Shown: one piece after another, positions 20,863 to 29,048 of the stretch
Layout: every line of letters begins with the position of its first letter
Position numbering within the stretch: the stretch's first letter is position 1
Origin: a virus
Length of the DNA: 30,149 nt
Virus record (IMG/VR): IMGVR_UViG_3300030419_001063
Coordinates: 6,602 to 36,750 of that record
Direction: 5' to 3' (one strand)
Notes under the pieces: generated by a model
What the model was told of the DNA's origin: nothing
Database searches by the model: none
Seen by the model: only the letters and a program-made list of their open reading frames with translations
Position numbers and translations under genes: made by a program

Positions 20863-21036
20863 ATGAAAAAAGAAATCAAAGTGGAGACCAGAAAGTTTTG
20901 TAACGTGGCACTGTTGCCAGAAGACCATGAGAAATTAAAAGAACTCGCGGACGACGAACAGCGCACCATGACAAGACAGTTATCTGTGATCATAAGAAAA
21001 GAGTATGCAAAACAGACTGGATCTGTTAGTGTATAG
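20863..21036 (+). CDS. 57-residue ribbon-helix-helix-like protein
   Basis: ATG 20863 follows AAGGAG and reads 57 codons to TAG at 21034. A short N-terminal strand (RKFCNVALLPEDHEKL) is followed by two helices (LKELADDEQRTMTRQL and SVIIRKEYAKQ). The order matches Arc/CopG-type DNA-binding proteins, which act as dimeric regulators. It is the last gene before a strong terminator. Confidence 0.6.
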   Translation: MKKEIKVETRKFCNVALLPEDHEKLKELADDEQRTMTRQLSVIIRKEYAKQTGSVSV

Positions 21037-21089
21037 GAACACTGCTCGAAGGACTAGACCCCAAGCCTGTGGTCTAACTGCCTCGATAA

Positions 21090-21332
21090 CTAGCCCCGCT
21101 CCGGCGGGGTTTTTCTTTTCTTGGATTTGAGTAGGTGCTCTGGTTCTTTCGAATACCCGCGAATCTCCGTCACATTATTTCTTTTCATTGCTTTAAGAAA
21201 ACAGGCAACGATATCTGGTTGTAATCCAGATATTCTGGCGATCTCTTCTGATCCTGTCTTCAGGTTTCGTAGTCCACGTTTGTAATCTACGACTGCTTCT
21301 ATTAGTTCTTCGTGGGCTTTAGACTTAGCCAT
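21090..21332 (-). CDS. Small helix-turn-helix-like protein
   Basis: The 80-residue product starts MAKSKAHEELIEAVVDYKRG and has a possible helix-turn-helix (TGSEEIARISGLQPDIVACF, about 27-46). It ends in a basic tail (KSKKRKTPPERG). It overlaps the SNF2 helicase stop by about 30 bases on the same strand and is likely co-transcribed. Its last codons are encoded in the terminator stem at 21094-21109. It may be a regulator or a partner of the helicase. Confidence 0.6.
   Translation of the reverse strand: MAKSKAHEELIEAVVDYKRGLRNLKTGSEEIARISGLQPDIVACFLKAMKRNNVTEIRGYSKEPEHLLKSKKRKTPPERG
21094..21119 (+). terminator. Intrinsic terminator ending the 17.9-21.0 kb operon
   Basis: CCCCGC and GCGGGG pair around TCCG (21094-21109), followed by TTTTTCTTTT. 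A weaker hairpin (TAGACC/GGTCTA, 21055-21076) precedes it. The 3' end of the minus-strand gene at 21090-21332 runs through the stem, so the two operons converge here. Confidence 0.85.
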
Positions 21333-22783
21333 TCTCTTGCTTCCTCTCCTAGTACTCTTGCTCCAATGTCGATCTTGTTTCTGAGTGCTTCGACTATCTT
21401 CTCGTCAATGGTGCCCTCGGATATGAGATCAATGTAAGTTACGTTTTTCTTTTGCCCGATACGATGGGCACGATCTTCTGATTGTATGCGTGTCTCCAGG
21501 TTGAAGTCGTTGGCATAGTATATCACGAGATCAGCTTCGGTCAAAGTCAGACCGTACCCTGCGGTCGCAGGATTCCCTACAAAAAACTTCAGGTCTTTTG
21601 AATTTTGGAAATTAGTTACGATGTCATTACGCTCATCGTCTGGTGTATCACCGTAGTATGCAGCGGCACTTCCCGCTCCAAACTTTTTGTTCAGCATGTT
21701 TGTTATCTGGATGATGTCATATCTGAACCGAGACCAAATGATTGCTTTGCCGTCGTGTTCTTCGAGGATCTCTTCCAATGCATCCATCCGACGTGAAGGA
21801 AAGTATCTCATCTCACCATCATCAGTCTTCAGATGTCCTGATAGAACCTGTTGTATGCGTAGCATCTGTGTAATGACAGCCGGAGCAGTCACCATCTCCC
21901 CATCTTCGAACAGCAACATCGCTTGTCTTTGTAGATCCAGATACATTTTCATCTGTTCACTGGTAAGGGAAACATAACGAGCCGTGTAGATTTTGTCTGG
22001 CAGATCCAAACAATCCTTCTTGAGTACACGGAAGCTGAATGAGTCGATCTTATCTGTCAGTTCGTCTAGGTTTCTGTATCCTACGATCTGTTGGAAAGCA
22101 TGGCTACCCATGGTTCGACGCTGAACGACAGCGTACCGACCCTGAAATGAATAGAAAGACTCATGACCCATGAGACCAGGGCGAAGGAACTCCGTCTGTG
22201 CATAGATGTCCAGTGGACTTTTTGTAATGGGAGATCCTGTTAGTAATCTTTTGTACTTGAAACCTTTTGCGATTTTGAGTAGGGACTTCGTGCGCTTGGC
22301 CTTATGGTTCTTAATAGTAGTTGATTCGTCGATTGCGATACATCCCACAGGCCCAAGCGCACCAGCCATCCACTCTCCGGCAACTTGGCCCTTGCGTGTT
22401 GAATACGATTCGACATTCATTACAAAGATTGTCAGTCCATCAAACGGATCTTTGACTGATCGCATTTCTTCCTGTTGCTTTTTGTTGGGAGAAGCGACCC
22501 ATCGGATCACTCGATGTGGCACATCATCGGACATGTGCTCTGGTATTTCTTTGGTTACCCAGTTCCGATACACACCCTTCGGTGCGATTATCAATGCGAA
22601 CTTAATACGTTTTGCTAAATACAGCATTCCCAGATTATCGAGCAGGACTTTCGATTTACCTGTACCCATCTCCATAAATAGTGCAAACTCTATCTTGTCC
22701 CATAGAGACCCAGCCCCTGCTTTGTTGAGTGCATCCTCCTGATGCTTGAATGGTTTCATTTTAAAATTGTACTTGACAGTCAT
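21302..22783 (-). CDS. SNF2-family (SF2) helicase
   Basis: The 493-residue product carries motif I FMEMGTGKS (about 36-44), motif II as IAIDEST (a DEST box), motif III LLTGSP, and C-terminal motifs V-VI in ATAGYGLTLTEADLVIYY and SEDRAHRIGQ. These define the SNF2/RapA-like superfamily 2 translocases used in phage replication or recombination. I start at ATG 22783 because GGAGG is 5 bases upstream and a promoter lies just beyond; the 24-residue upstream extension is rejected. It is the only large gene on the minus strand in this half, convergent with the 17.9-21 kb operon and divergent from the replication operon. Confidence 0.88.
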   Translation of the reverse strand: MTVKYNFKMKPFKHQEDALNKAGAGSLWDKIEFALFMEMGTGKSKVLLDNLGMLYLAKRIKFALIIAPKGVYRNWVTKEIPEHMSDDVPHRVIRWVASPNKKQQEEMRSVKDPFDGLTIFVMNVESYSTRKGQVAGEWMAGALGPVGCIAIDESTTIKNHKAKRTKSLLKIAKGFKYKRLLTGSPITKSPLDIYAQTEFLRPGLMGHESFYSFQGRYAVVQRRTMGSHAFQQIVGYRNLDELTDKIDSFSFRVLKKDCLDLPDKIYTARYVSLTSEQMKMYLDLQRQAMLLFEDGEMVTAPAVITQMLRIQQVLSGHLKTDDGEMRYFPSRRMDALEEILEEHDGKAIIWSRFRYDIIQITNMLNKKFGAGSAAAYYGDTPDDERNDIVTNFQNSKDLKFFVGNPATAGYGLTLTEADLVIYYANDFNLETRIQSEDRAHRIGQKKNVTYIDLISEGTIDEKIVEALRNKIDIGARVLGEEAREWLSLKPTKN

Positions 22784-22802
22784 CACATACCTCCAGTAGA
22801 GT
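22773..22802 (+). promoter_or_regulatory. Possible divergent promoter for the replication operon
   Basis: On the plus strand TTGACA (22773-22778), 18 bases, TAGAGT (22797-22802) matches the weaker -10 style of the promoter at 13466 (TAGACT). It overlaps the 5' end of the helicase gene and would transcribe from about 22810 towards ATG 22858. Only modest support. Confidence 0.4.
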
Positions 22803-22804
22803 CC

Positions 22805-22833
22805 ATAATACGGATGGCGAAATGGTTTGTCAA
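22805..22833 (-). promoter_or_regulatory. Near-consensus promoter for the SNF2 helicase
   Basis: Read on the minus strand, TTGACA (22833-22828), 17 bases, TATTAT (22810-22805) is an excellent sigma-70 promoter. The transcription start would lie about 15-20 bases before the ATG at 22783. Confidence 0.75.
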
Positions 22834-22857
22834 CCGAACCCTGAAGAGGAAACACTT

Positions 22858-23415
22858 ATGGATATATTTGAAGACTTAATCGATGAGGGCGACAAGTTTG
22901 CCAGTGTCGATACTGGAACAGGAAAGCAACTCAGTGATCTTGTTCGCCAACTCCGCAGCATTGAGCAAGACATCGAGGATGCAGAGTTAAACCTGAAAGC
23001 CTTGAAAGCTGAGAAGCATAGGCTGTCAGTTGAAAACATTCCTGGACTAATGGATGAGATGGGGGTTGATCGCTTAGATGTAGACGGTGTGTCTGTATCT
23101 AGAAAGATGATTGTACATGCTTCTATTCCACAAGACCGCAAGGAAGAAGCCTTCGCATGGCTACGGGAAAATGGATTGGACGACATTATAAAGAACGATG
23201 TCACCTGTTCGTTTGGTAAAGGCGAAGACAATATAGCAGGAGACGTTGTTGGTATCCTGCAAGAGAAAGGTTTTGATCCAAAGACCAAGACCCACGTTCA
23301 CCCATCTACACTCAAGGCGTTTGTTAAGGAACGTATAGTTGATGGTAAACCAATCGACCTCGATATGTTCGGGGCATTCATCGCTAACGCAGCTGAAATC
23401 AGGAGGAAAGCATAA
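22858..23415 (+). CDS. Coiled-coil protein preceding the SSB-like gene
   Basis: I start at ATG 22858, with GAGGAAACACTT upstream; the frame from 22822 extends into the promoter region. The 185-residue product has a long N-terminal coiled coil (LSDLVRQLRSIEQDIEDAEL to LKAEKHRLSV, about 23-60). A beta-rich segment follows (GVDRLDVDGVSVSRKMIV), then helices ending FGAFIANAAEIRRKA. This shape recurs in phage proteins next to SSB and primase genes and is probably a replication accessory factor. It is coupled to the next gene by TAATG. Confidence 0.65.
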   Translation: MDIFEDLIDEGDKFASVDTGTGKQLSDLVRQLRSIEQDIEDAELNLKALKAEKHRLSVENIPGLMDEMGVDRLDVDGVSVSRKMIVHASIPQDRKEEAFAWLRENGLDDIIKNDVTCSFGKGEDNIAGDVVGILQEKGFDPKTKTHVHPSTLKAFVKERIVDGKPIDLDMFGAFIANAAEIRRKA

Positions 23416-24194
23416 TGGCGACCGCAGTAGCAAAAGCAAAAAGCACAGACGTAAGCACCGATGTGCTAGATGACATCTTCGAGACTGCCGGAGATGGTGC
23501 ATCATTCGATAGCAGTGAGATGCAGATACCGTTTGTTCGGATCTTGCAACCCATGTCACCGCAACTCAAGAAAGGCAAAGCCGAACACATTGAGGGCGCA
23601 TCACAGGGTGACATCTTTAACAACGTCACTGGTCAATACTGGGAAGGATCGAACGGCATCGTAGTTATACCGTGCTACCAGACCACCAAGTATCTTGAGT
23701 TCATTCCAAGAGAACAGGGTGGTGGGTTTCAAGGTGAACTAGCCGCTAACGATCCCATGGTTACTGGTGCAAAGCGGGATGGATCTAAAGAAGTTCTGTC
23801 CAATGGCAACGAACTGGTGAAGTCTGATCAGCATTACTGCTTGATTGTTGGAGAGGACGGATCATTCCAACCTGCTGTGATAGACATGAAGTCTAGCCAG
23901 TTGAAGGTCAGCCGTCGTTGGAAGACCCAGATCGCAATGCAAAAGATCAAGAACCCAAAGACGGAGCAACTCGTTACTCCTGCTGTGTACGCCACAATGT
24001 GGAAACTATCTGTTACCGAAGAGTCTAACGACAAGGGTGATTGGTTCAACTATCAAGTATCGAAAGAAAGCTTGGTTAGTAATCGCGACCTGTTGGTGGA
24101 AGCAAAAGCTTTTAGGGAGTCTATTCAATCAGGAGAGGTTAAGGCACAGCCAGAGCCAGTTGATCCTGTAGGAGACGACGAAGTACCCTTCTAA
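23415..24194 (+). CDS. Probable single-stranded-DNA-binding protein
   Basis: This 259-residue protein has a disordered, charged N-terminus (about 1-35). A core follows with beta-like segments such as GIVVIPCYQTTKYLEFIP (about 76-93) and DQHYCLIVGEDGSFQPAVID. It ends in the acidic tip DPVGDDEVPF. An acidic tail ending in a hydrophobic Phe is the hallmark of SSB proteins (the bacterial tip is DDDIPF), used to recruit partners. Position beside primase and helicase fits. A strong terminator follows the gene. Confidence 0.65.
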   Translation: MATAVAKAKSTDVSTDVLDDIFETAGDGASFDSSEMQIPFVRILQPMSPQLKKGKAEHIEGASQGDIFNNVTGQYWEGSNGIVVIPCYQTTKYLEFIPREQGGGFQGELAANDPMVTGAKRDGSKEVLSNGNELVKSDQHYCLIVGEDGSFQPAVIDMKSSQLKVSRRWKTQIAMQKIKNPKTEQLVTPAVYATMWKLSVTEESNDKGDWFNYQVSKESLVSNRDLLVEAKAFRESIQSGEVKAQPEPVDPVGDDEVPF

Positions 24195-24202
24195 ACTTTT
24201 AA

Positions 24203-24239
24203 CACGGTAGATCTTTTCAAAAAGATTTACCGTGTCTTT
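24203..24239 (+). terminator. Intrinsic terminator after the SSB-like gene
   Basis: CACGGTAGATCTTT pairs with AAAGATTTACCGTG (one G-T wobble) around TTCAA-like bases, then TCTTTC follows. It separates abundant SSB-like expression from the primase. A candidate GTG start for the primase (24232) falls inside the stem, which supports the ATG at 24259. Confidence 0.7.
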
Positions 24240-24258
24240 CACCCAACAGGAGCCAAGC

Positions 24259-25800
24259 ATGTCATTAGCAGACGAAATGCTTGCGGCCTTCGAGGGTTCG
24301 AAGGTTGCACATGGTACAACTACAGTCGGTCGGATTGGCAGAAATGGTAAAGCCGATGCTGACAGTAGGATAGTACGTCAAGCATTAACAGTTGAGATTA
24401 TGCAAGGACACATTGATGGTGAGCAGGGGGTCGGGGCTATCCCGATCAATGAAGAAAACAAATGTAAGTGGGGCGCACTGGACATAGACATCTATGACTT
24501 GGATCACAACGAACTACAGCAACGGATACAGAAACTAAAGCTTCCGCTGTTGCATTGCAGATCGAAGTCAGGCGGTGCACATTTGTATTTGTTTCTCAAA
24601 GAGTACGAACAGGCAAAAGTTGTGCGGGAGTATCTGTTGGAAATGGCAGTTGCTCTGGGACACAGTGGATGCGAGATCTTTCCGAAGCAGGATATTATCT
24701 TGGCGGAAAGAGGTGACGTAGGAAACTTCATTAACTTGCCATACTTCAATGCGGACTTGCCACAAAGATACTGCTTCAACTCAAAGGTTGAGGCCATGGA
24801 GATTGAGGACTTTATAAAAGCTATCCATAAGAACACAGTCCCTGTTTCCAAGCTAGAAGGATTGAGATCCAAGAACAACAAGCCGAGGAAACTATTGTCG
24901 GATGCTCCGCCATGTCTTCAGCATTTGTTTCGTGATGGTCCGTCAGGCGAGGAGCGCAATAAGAAACTCTTTATGCTTGGCGTGTATTGCCGGATGAAAC
25001 ACGGGGACAACTGGAAGGCTGAGATGGAAACCATGAACCAACAGTTGTTTTCTCCACCGCTTGATGCCAAAGAAGTTCTAGCATTACAGAAGAGTTTAGA
25101 TAAAAAGGAATATTTTTATACGTGCGAACAGGAACCATTTAGAAGTTACTGTGACAAAGAACTTTGCATGTCCATGAAGTTTGGCATCGGGGATACAGGA
25201 ACAGAGGTTCCAGAGATAGGAAACTTACTGGTGATACTATCGGAACCCAGGCTATACTTTCTTACAGTGGCAGGAAAAAGAATACAACTGAACACGGAAC
25301 AGCTTCAGACCCAAAGCCTGTTTCAAAGGGCTTGCATGGAACAAGCACAGATGGTGCCACCAATCATAAAACCTAGAGCATGGCAAGCTTTGCTCCACAA
25401 GTTAATGACGGAAAGTTCTAGTCAGGAAGTGCCAGAAGAATTAACCGTAAGTGGGGAGTTTAAAGCATTGCTCAAAGCATACTGCACGAGTCGTATTAGG
25501 GCATTACACCCAGAAGAATTGTTACAAGGTAAACCATGGACAGATAATCAAGGGTATACGTCTTTTACCCTAGCAGGACTGATGGAGTTTTTATACAATC
25601 GTAGGTTTACTGCTTTTACAAGGGCACAGGTCCAAGAGCAGTTGAAGAAATTAAACAACGACCAAGAGTGTCATGGTCATAAAGCAATAGTAAATGACGA
25701 AGGAAAGAAATCCACCGTTCGTGTGTGGTGGGTTCCGGCATTTGAGAACGATGAGGTAGCAATACCTATAAAGGAGATGGACAATGAAATACCGTTCTAA
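24259..25800 (+). CDS. Archaeo-eukaryotic-type primase (TOTE-primase-like)
   Basis: The 513-residue product has the AEP core. The metal motif DxD is in WGALDIDIYD (Asp75, Asp77), SGGAHLYLF (104-112) supplies the catalytic histidine, and GCEIFPKQD (about 143) follows. A cysteine group (YTCEQEPFRSYCDKELC, about 283-299) could form a zinc site. It should synthesise primers for the family A polymerase. ATG 24259 has AGGAG six bases upstream. The C-terminus reads EMDNEIPF, the same SSB-like tip as the preceding gene (DDEVPF), which is unusual for a primase. Confidence 0.75.
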   Translation: MSLADEMLAAFEGSKVAHGTTTVGRIGRNGKADADSRIVRQALTVEIMQGHIDGEQGVGAIPINEENKCKWGALDIDIYDLDHNELQQRIQKLKLPLLHCRSKSGGAHLYLFLKEYEQAKVVREYLLEMAVALGHSGCEIFPKQDIILAERGDVGNFINLPYFNADLPQRYCFNSKVEAMEIEDFIKAIHKNTVPVSKLEGLRSKNNKPRKLLSDAPPCLQHLFRDGPSGEERNKKLFMLGVYCRMKHGDNWKAEMETMNQQLFSPPLDAKEVLALQKSLDKKEYFYTCEQEPFRSYCDKELCMSMKFGIGDTGTEVPEIGNLLVILSEPRLYFLTVAGKRIQLNTEQLQTQSLFQRACMEQAQMVPPIIKPRAWQALLHKLMTESSSQEVPEELTVSGEFKALLKAYCTSRIRALHPEELLQGKPWTDNQGYTSFTLAGLMEFLYNRRFTAFTRAQVQEQLKKLNNDQECHGHKAIVNDEGKKSTVRVWWVPAFENDEVAIPIKEMDNEIPF

Positions 25801-25987
25801 TTTTTTGAAGGCCAAGGATGTGGCTGACTGGCTCGATGTATCCGAGTCCGCCATATATAAGTGGGTAAACGAGGGAAACTTTCCAAAACCATACAAGTTT
25901 GGTAACGGAGACGCCCGAAGATCTGCCAGCCGTTGGAGCAGACAGGACATTGACGAGTGGCTAGAGGGTCGCCGTACTGATGATTGA
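25784..25987 (+). CDS. AlpA/excisionase-like MerR-type HTH protein
   Basis: The 67-residue product has the AlpA/MerR-type winged HTH order: FLKAKDVADWLDVSESAIYK for the recognition helix-turn-helix, then NFPKPYKFGNG for the wing, then RWSRQDIDEWLEGR. These proteins act as regulators or DNA architectural factors; no integrase is present to make it an excisionase here. It overlaps both the primase stop and the helicase start, so all three should be co-translated. Confidence 0.75.
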   Translation: MKYRSNFLKAKDVADWLDVSESAIYKWVNEGNFPKPYKFGNGDARRSASRWSRQDIDEWLEGRRTDD

Positions 25988-27509
25988 TAACGCTACGCTG
26001 ATCTTGGGACCTCCAGGTTGCGGCAAAACTTATACGTTAATCGAAAGAGTACAGGCGAAGCTTGAAGAAGGTGTGCATCCTTCGCGAATTGGTGTGGTCT
26101 CCTTTACCACCAAAGCGATAGGAGAGTTTGTTGCTAGAGCCTGTGACAAGTTCAATCTTACCAAGCAAGACTTCCCACACTTCAAGACTCTACATGCAAC
26201 TGGGTATCATGGGTTGGGCCTGGCCCCAAAGGATGTGATGAGCAAACAAGACTTTACCAAATTAGGCGAGATGCTTGCCGTAGACTTCGATGGCGCAGAC
26301 TCTACGTCCGTACACGATGGGGTAGCCATGCCAAGCATGAAGGGATCGGGAGCCAAGTACCTACAGATTATTATGCGGTCGGTCTATCGGATGTCTGACC
26401 TGGACTTTGAGTTCAACTACGAGGAGGATCACGACCTGAGTTTTTCCAAGCTTGTGCAGATTGAAAAGCAATTGCTTGAGTACAAGTCCAAAACCAACCG
26501 TGTGGATTTCTCTGACATGATTGCCAAGTACATAGACATCGCGGAGCCGCCGAATCTGGATCTCTTGATTGTTGACGAGGCGCAGGATCTTACACCCTTA
26601 CAATGGAAGATGGTAAGAAAGATGTCCGAACATGCGGACGAGGTGTTGATTGCAGGGGATGATGATCAGGCTATCCACCGTTGGACGTCTGTAGACGTCG
26701 ATGACTTCATTAACTGCACGGATAGGGTTGAGGTACTCAATCAGTCGTACCGCTTACCACGGAGCGTCTGGGAGCTTGCTATAGGTATCTCCCACCGCAT
26801 ACCGGGCAGACTAGAGAAGGAGTTCTTTCCCCGACAGGAAGAGGGCAAAGTTACGAGGGTCATGAACCGATGGGCACTGCCATTACATCAGGGATCATGG
26901 ACGATCATGGCTCGAACCAACTCGTTTGTGAACGATATAGCAGAGTTCTTGGAGCAAGAGGGATACTTCTACAGTCGCAAGGGTCACTGGTCTGTGCCTG
27001 AAAAGAAACTGGAAGCGATGTCTGTGTGGAAGGATATCACCACAGGGAAGGGCACGTACGTCGGGAGAGTCAAAAGATTGTATGAGATGGTGCCAAAGAT
27101 GGGAAAAGGTGCAGTTGTTAAACGTGGATCTATCAAACTATTAGACGCCGCTGCGCCTGACGAACTGTTGACTCATGCCAAACTGGTCAAGGACTTTGGG
27201 ATGTTGGCACCCATAGATACATCCCCTCTCGATGTCATTCGATTATCGGAACAGGAAAAGATTTACATCAGATCTATTGAGAGAAAAGGCGAGAGCGTTT
27301 ACAAAGAACCAAGGATCAAGATTTCTACGATCCATGCCATGAAGGGTGGTGAGGATGACAACGTAGCGGTATACTTGGGATCTACCAAAGCATGTGTAGA
27401 GGGTAAACATCCAGAAGATGAGGACAGAATATTTTATGTGGCGGTGACTCGTGCCAAACAAAACCTGTATCTTATAGAGTCAGACAAGAAGTACAGGTAC
27501 GAGATATGA
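25980..27509 (+). CDS. UvrD/Rep-family SF1 helicase
   Basis: The 509-residue product has motif I GPPGCGKT (10-17), motif Ia VVSFTTKA (about 39-46), motif II VDEAQD (198-203), and motif III GDDDQAIHRW (226-235). Motif IV QSYRLP, motif V STIHAMKGGE and motif VI VAVTRAKQN follow. It is a shortened SF1A 3'-5' helicase with the standard motif order, probably for replication or repair of phage DNA. It starts eight bases inside the previous gene and overlaps the next start by four. Confidence 0.9.
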   Translation: MIDNATLILGPPGCGKTYTLIERVQAKLEEGVHPSRIGVVSFTTKAIGEFVARACDKFNLTKQDFPHFKTLHATGYHGLGLAPKDVMSKQDFTKLGEMLAVDFDGADSTSVHDGVAMPSMKGSGAKYLQIIMRSVYRMSDLDFEFNYEEDHDLSFSKLVQIEKQLLEYKSKTNRVDFSDMIAKYIDIAEPPNLDLLIVDEAQDLTPLQWKMVRKMSEHADEVLIAGDDDQAIHRWTSVDVDDFINCTDRVEVLNQSYRLPRSVWELAIGISHRIPGRLEKEFFPRQEEGKVTRVMNRWALPLHQGSWTIMARTNSFVNDIAEFLEQEGYFYSRKGHWSVPEKKLEAMSVWKDITTGKGTYVGRVKRLYEMVPKMGKGAVVKRGSIKLLDAAAPDELLTHAKLVKDFGMLAPIDTSPLDVIRLSEQEKIYIRSIERKGESVYKEPRIKISTIHAMKGGEDDNVAVYLGSTKACVEGKHPEDEDRIFYVAVTRAKQNLYLIESDKKYRYEI

Positions 27510-28315
27510 AACTACCCGACGGAAATGTTCTCATCAGTTTCAGTGGTGGTCGCACCTCTGGGTATATGTTACATAGGATACTGGAGGCTAACGGAAATCT
27601 ACCAGATCGCGTGAAGGTTTTGTTTGCCAACACTGGGCGTGAGATGCCAGGGACACTGGACTTTGTGCACAACATAGAAAAGAACTGGGGCGTAGACATC
27701 ACATGGCTTGAGTATTCGAGGGCACCATCCAACCGATATCAAAATGGTAAGGCACACTTTCAGACGGTCAGTTGGGACTCCGCTGCGCGAGAGGGAGAGC
27801 CGTTTGATAAGTACCTGTCGTTCAACATGCTACCAAATGTATTCCGTAGATCCTGCACTCAGGAGTTGAAGGTCAAGACTATGCGTCGGTATCTGTTATC
27901 TATCGGGTGGGAGCACTGGACAAACACCATTGGCATCCGTGCAGACGAAGCCAAGCGGGTAAAACCAAGCAAGGACAAGCGGTGGGACAACTGGTTTCCA
28001 CTGGCAGATGCAGGGGTCACGAAGCAGAATGTTATGTTCTTCTGGAAACAACATGGGTTTGATCTAAGGATCACGCCAGGATCAGGGAACTGTGACGGTT
28101 GTTTCTTGAAGAGCGAAGCGACACTAGCGGCTATGTGGCGTGAGTATCCAGACCGCATGAAGTGGTGGCAGAACTGGGAAAAAACAAAGGACAGATCATT
28201 CCATGATGTACGCACGTACAAAGAACTGGGAGAGTTTGTAGGCAGACAAGGGGATTGGATTTTTGATGACGAAGCTTTCTTATGCCAGACGGACGATGGG
28301 GAGTGCACAGGATGA
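27506..28315 (+). CDS. PP-loop ATPase, PAPS-reductase-like
   Basis: The 269-residue product has the PP-loop motif ISFSGGRTSG (10-19) and later LFANTGREMPGTLDF, both typical of adenylyl-sulfate/PAPS reductase-type PP-loop proteins. A cysteine pair in GNCDGCFLKS (about 194-203) could bind zinc or iron-sulfur. In phages such proteins occur in replication or modification regions; their substrate is unknown, and DNA or nucleotide modification is a possible role. No dnd-type phosphorothioation partners were seen nearby. It overlaps both neighbours. Confidence 0.75.
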   Translation: MKLPDGNVLISFSGGRTSGYMLHRILEANGNLPDRVKVLFANTGREMPGTLDFVHNIEKNWGVDITWLEYSRAPSNRYQNGKAHFQTVSWDSAAREGEPFDKYLSFNMLPNVFRRSCTQELKVKTMRRYLLSIGWEHWTNTIGIRADEAKRVKPSKDKRWDNWFPLADAGVTKQNVMFFWKQHGFDLRITPGSGNCDGCFLKSEATLAAMWREYPDRMKWWQNWEKTKDRSFHDVRTYKELGEFVGRQGDWIFDDEAFLCQTDDGECTG

Positions 28316-28764
28316 AACTAATACCTGTGCCTATTAGTCTACGTGAGGCTCGTGAGTTTGTTGGAAACTTTCACCGTCACAATAAACCACCACAAGGTGG
28401 GAAGTTTGCCATAGGTGCAAGTTACGATGACTGTCTGGTTGGTGTTGCTATTGTAGGTAACCCAGTAGCTAGGCGCATGATGGATGGATTTACAGCGGAA
28501 GTAGTAAGGGTATGTGTGCAGGACGATGCACCAAAGAATACCTGTTCCTTTCTATACGGAAGGTGTTGGCGGATCTGGCAACAGATGGGAGGTAAACGAA
28601 TGATAACGTACACCTTACAATCGGAAGCTGGTTCGAGCCTGAAGGGAGCAGGATGGAAACTGGTTGGCGAAGTAGAACTGAAACCCAAGGGATGGCAGAA
28701 CCGTCCAGGGAGAAAGTGGCAACCAATATATGGGCAACTAAAATTTAAATGGGAGGCAGTATGA
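28312..28764 (+). CDS. XF1762-family, GNAT-like phage protein
   Basis: The 150-residue product begins MKLIPVPISLREAREFVGNF, followed by HRHNKPPQGGKFAIGA, VGVAIVGNPVARRM and EVVRVCVQDDAPKNTCSFLY. This order matches the XF1762 family, which has a GNAT-like acetyltransferase fold in phages and prophages. I use ATG 28312, which overlaps the previous stop; the start at 28282 is inside the neighbour. Substrate unknown. Together with the PP-loop gene it could act on nucleotides or proteins. Confidence 0.75.
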   Translation: MKLIPVPISLREAREFVGNFHRHNKPPQGGKFAIGASYDDCLVGVAIVGNPVARRMMDGFTAEVVRVCVQDDAPKNTCSFLYGRCWRIWQQMGGKRMITYTLQSEAGSSLKGAGWKLVGEVELKPKGWQNRPGRKWQPIYGQLKFKWEAV

Positions 28765-29048
28765 AACGCAACGATTATTTAGATACAGCGAAAGAACTGA
28801 TCAACGGTAACAGAGCAAAAGACTATGGAGATGCGAAGGATAACTTCGACCGAATAGCAACTGGTTGGAATGTAATAGTACAGGACGCATTCACAACACA
28901 TAATAAAATAACAGCAAAGCATGTGGCTCTGATGATGGACTGGGTGAAGACCTGTCGATTGTTAGAGACCATCGACCACAAAGATTCGTGGATCGACAAG
29001 TGCGGATATTCAGCATTGGGAGCAGAGTTTGAAGATGAATCAAAGTGA
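28761..29048 (+). CDS. DUF6378-like small protein
   Basis: I use ATG 28761 with GGGAGG five bases upstream; the frame from 28749 overlaps more of the previous gene. The 95-residue product has NRAKDYGDAKDNFDRIATGW (about 14-33) and KHVALMMDWVKTCRLLET (about 53-70). These match the phage DUF6378 family, which has a possible MazG-like all-alpha fold. A nucleotide-pool role is plausible but not shown. It overlaps the polymerase start by 14 bases. Confidence 0.7.
   Translation: MKRNDYLDTAKELINGNRAKDYGDAKDNFDRIATGWNVIVQDAFTTHNKITAKHVALMMDWVKTCRLLETIDHKDSWIDKCGYSALGAEFEDESK

Noticed and set aside
21040-21092. tRNA gene near the end of the 20.8 kb operon
   Set aside because: A stem (TAGACC/GGTCTA) is present, but there is no T-arm GTTCGA-type sequence, no acceptor pairing and no anticodon arm.
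22206-22742. 178-codon plus-strand ORF inside the SNF2 helicase
   Set aside because: It is antisense to the conserved helicase motifs, has no ribosome site and no family-like segments; a shadow frame.
23161-23629. Minus-strand ORFs opposite the coiled-coil and SSB-like genes
   Set aside because: They are antisense to well supported genes and are Ser/Cys/Leu-rich in the manner of shadow frames.
24232-24258. GTG start extending the primase by nine residues
   Set aside because: The GTG lies in the terminator stem and the ATG at 24259 has a well placed AGGAG.
25784-25987. Evidence of lysogeny from an excisionase-like protein
   Set aside because: AlpA/MerR-type small HTH proteins are common regulators in lytic phages, and no integrase, attachment site or repressor cassette was found in the window.
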